From the NCBI GenBank assembly GCA_900539695.1, contig UQDG01000045.1, positions 1-7,126 of the forward strand: 7,126 nt of DNA, in the 5' to 3' direction. The stretch comes from an uncultured Oscillospiraceae bacterium. Its GTDB lineage: Bacteria; Bacillota; Clostridia; Oscillospirales; Ruminococcaceae. A program made the position numbers and the translations under genes. Shown in pieces: positions 5,728-7,126 of the stretch (the stretch's first letter is position 1; each line of letters opens with the position of its first letter). Below the pieces are notes generated by a model, which had not been told where the DNA came from, ran no database searches, and saw only the letters and a list, made by a program, of their open reading frames with translations.

Positions 5728-7041
5728 ATGGATAAAAACACCTTTTTATTGCAGGACACCGAGGCTTTTATGCGCGGCGAACTGGACAACGTAACCGTGG
5801 CGGGGGGCAGCATCGTGCTGGATCTGGTACAGGGCAGCTATGTGCCCTACGGCTGCTACACCAGCGCGCCCATCCCGATGCCGCTGTTTGACGCCCTGTG
5901 GCCCAGCTGGAACGCCGCCACTCCGCCGGGCACCGCCGTGGAGACCCAGGTGCGGGTTCTGGTGGACGGCAACTGGACGGCCTGGATGGCCTTTGGCAAG
6001 TGGAGCCTCTACCTGAAGCGGGAGGGGGCTGCCCCCCGGGAGCGCGGCCCGCTGCAGCTGATGCCGGATTGCCTGCTGCTGGACAGCAAGTGTGCCACCC
6101 AGGTGCAGCTGCGCATCTACCTGTACAGCAAAAACGAAAAGGCCACCCCCGCCGTACACCTGCTGGGCGCTACCGTGCGGATGGTGGATGTCATCCCCTC
6201 CAGCGGGCGGCCGGTGAACCGAACCCTGCACCTGATGCCCTACCTGCAAAAGCGCCGCGCCCCGGTCCTGGCCCCCTGGATGGACCTGGCCATCAGCCTG
6301 GCCAGCCTGACCAACCGCTGGGGCGCCGACATCCTGCCTGAAGAATTTGCCCAGGCCTTGCGGGACTGGCGCAAACCCGACGGCTGCGATTGCCGCAATT
6401 TAGGCTTTGCCGCCGCGGCCGCCGGAAGCTGGGGCTTCCCCGCCTGGCTGTGCTGGGGGGGGCTGAACATTTTGCGGGACGAAATGCGCAAAGGTTACGG
6501 CGCGGTGGTAGCCCTGCAGGCTACCCCTGCCGAGAAAGAGCACGGCCTGCCTGACCGCCGCTTTGCCGCCGTGCGCGGCTTTGTGGCAGGGGCCTCCGCC
6601 CCGCAGGTGCTGCTGTGCGACCCCTGGGCCGACGGCACCGATTTTGACGCCGAGACCGCCATGCCGCTGGATGACTTTTTGGTTGCTTGGGACAACGTAG
6701 CCCTGCTGATGCGCCGCCGCCTTGAGGAGCAGCCCGCCTGGGCCCCCACCCACGGCAGCGCATGGATCCGCCCCGTGGGCACCGACGCCCCCGGCATCTA
6801 CCGCCTGTATGTGAACGGCGAGGAGCACCCGATTCCTGATGACTTCTGCGCCCTGGGCGGCCTGCTGGCCTGGACCACCCCGGACGACCACCCCCACGCC
6901 ACCACGGCCCACCGCAGCTTCCACTTTGTGGAGCCGGAGGCAGGCGGCATCCGGCTGGAATCCGGCGAAACGCCCTGCAAGTACACCGTTTACCTTATCG
7001 ATACCTCCGGCTGCATGCTGGTGGGGGATGTGACGGTGTAA
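5728..7041 (+). CDS. C39-like peptidase-fold protein, probably catalytically inactive
   Basis: 437 residues with no signal peptide or membrane segment, so probably cytoplasmic. Residues about 15-155 resemble the beta-sandwich preceding the catalytic part in C39-like peptidases: SWNAATPPGT (60-69), NWTAWMAFGKWS (82-93) and QLRIYLYSKNEKATP (127-141). Residues about 180-330 resemble a Peptidase_C39_2-type domain: PWMDLAISLASLTNRWG (183-199), RNLGFAAAAAG (223-233), FAAVRGF (279-285) and CDPWADG (297-303). By manual alignment from memory, the usual WCSPTS nucleophile motif is WMDLAIS here (Met185 in place of Cys), and the GHLLVVRGF histidine is Arg278. The Asp of NDPA is kept (Asp298). If right, the protein cannot act as a cysteine peptidase and may bind rather than cut. 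A C-terminal beta-rich part (about 340-437) starts with IYRLYVNGEE. The ATG at 5728 has AGAAAGG at 5711-5717. Coding frame and length are secure; the family call is moderate. Confidence 0.8.
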   Translation: MDKNTFLLQDTEAFMRGELDNVTVAGGSIVLDLVQGSYVPYGCYTSAPIPMPLFDALWPSWNAATPPGTAVETQVRVLVDGNWTAWMAFGKWSLYLKREGAAPRERGPLQLMPDCLLLDSKCATQVQLRIYLYSKNEKATPAVHLLGATVRMVDVIPSSGRPVNRTLHLMPYLQKRRAPVLAPWMDLAISLASLTNRWGADILPEEFAQALRDWRKPDGCDCRNLGFAAAAAGSWGFPAWLCWGGLNILRDEMRKGYGAVVALQATPAEKEHGLPDRRFAAVRGFVAGASAPQVLLCDPWADGTDFDAETAMPLDDFLVAWDNVALLMRRRLEEQPAWAPTHGSAWIRPVGTDAPGIYRLYVNGEEHPIPDDFCALGGLLAWTTPDDHPHATTAHRSFHFVEPEAGGIRLESGETPCKYTVYLIDTSGCMLVGDVTV

Positions 7042-7075
7042 CGGCAAGGTCAAAGATTCCAGAGAAGTTCGCAAA

Positions 7076-7105
7076 TCTTGCTAATGTATTTGTCAAGAGT
7101 TTTTT
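7076..7105 (+). terminator. Weak candidate terminator after the C39-like gene
   Basis: TCTTG (7076-7080) can pair with CAAGA (7094-7098), with a few more imperfect inner pairs around a small loop, and is followed by TTTTTT (7100-7105). It lies about 35 bases after the stop codon. The stem is short and AT-rich, so the call is tentative. Nothing else is recognisable from 7042 to the window end. Confidence 0.35.
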
Positions 7106-7126
7106 ATAGATTTTCCGATTTTCCTT

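Noticed and set aside
7054..7077. AAGATT/AATCTT inverted repeat after the C39-like gene
   Set aside because: The 6-bp AT-rich stem has a long loop and no T-tract directly after it; the 7076-7105 structure is the better terminator candidate.
7092..7097. TTGACA on the minus strand as a promoter -35
   Set aside because: No -10-like hexamer lies 15-19 bases downstream, and it would transcribe antisense into the C39-like gene.

Overview
The window looks like a chromosomal segment from a moderately GC-rich member of the Bacillota, probably a gut Oscillospiraceae/Ruminococcaceae bacterium of the Faecalibacterium/Gemmiger/Subdoligranulum kind. This rests on strong AGGAGG-type ribosome binding sites, sigma-A-like promoters (several with extended -10 TGn), poly-T hairpin terminators, and a hairpin-rich intergenic element of a type I recall from such genomes. 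The genus is inference.

Layout, left to right. A bidirectional terminator (52-91) closes the minus-strand gene for an M32 metallocarboxypeptidase (111-1601). A short divergent promoter region separates it from a plus-strand family 2 glycosyltransferase (1727-2572). Immediately downstream lies the broken remnant of a PD-(D/E)XK/DUF4268-type nuclease-like gene (2593 to about 2980). It carries an internal frameshifting deletion and has lost its C-terminal part. A perfect 17-bp bidirectional terminator (3005-3050) follows.

The minus-strand block continues with a TetR/DhaS-like regulator (3103-3663), whose promoter overlaps a near-palindrome that could be its operator, and an unrecognised 219-residue protein (3724-4383). 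A palindrome-rich intergenic element (about 4512-4634) contains the terminator of a two-gene minus-strand operon. That operon encodes a single-pass membrane protein with a large outer domain (4797-5549) and, overlapped by ATGA, a 57-residue basic protein (4627-4800).

Divergent from the operon, a plus-strand gene (5728-7041) encodes a cytoplasmic 437-residue protein. Its architecture resembles C39-like peptidases, but the expected nucleophile and histidine positions appear replaced. It ends at a weak candidate terminator.

The genes do not form one pathway. The M32 enzyme and the glycosyltransferase are housekeeping or envelope functions. The TetR gene and the 219-residue gene may form one regulatory unit. 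The items most worth following are the apparently inactive C39-like protein, the decayed nuclease-like gene and the palindromic control sites. I found no mobile element, CRISPR array, RNA gene or defence island, and no convincing new multi-gene system.
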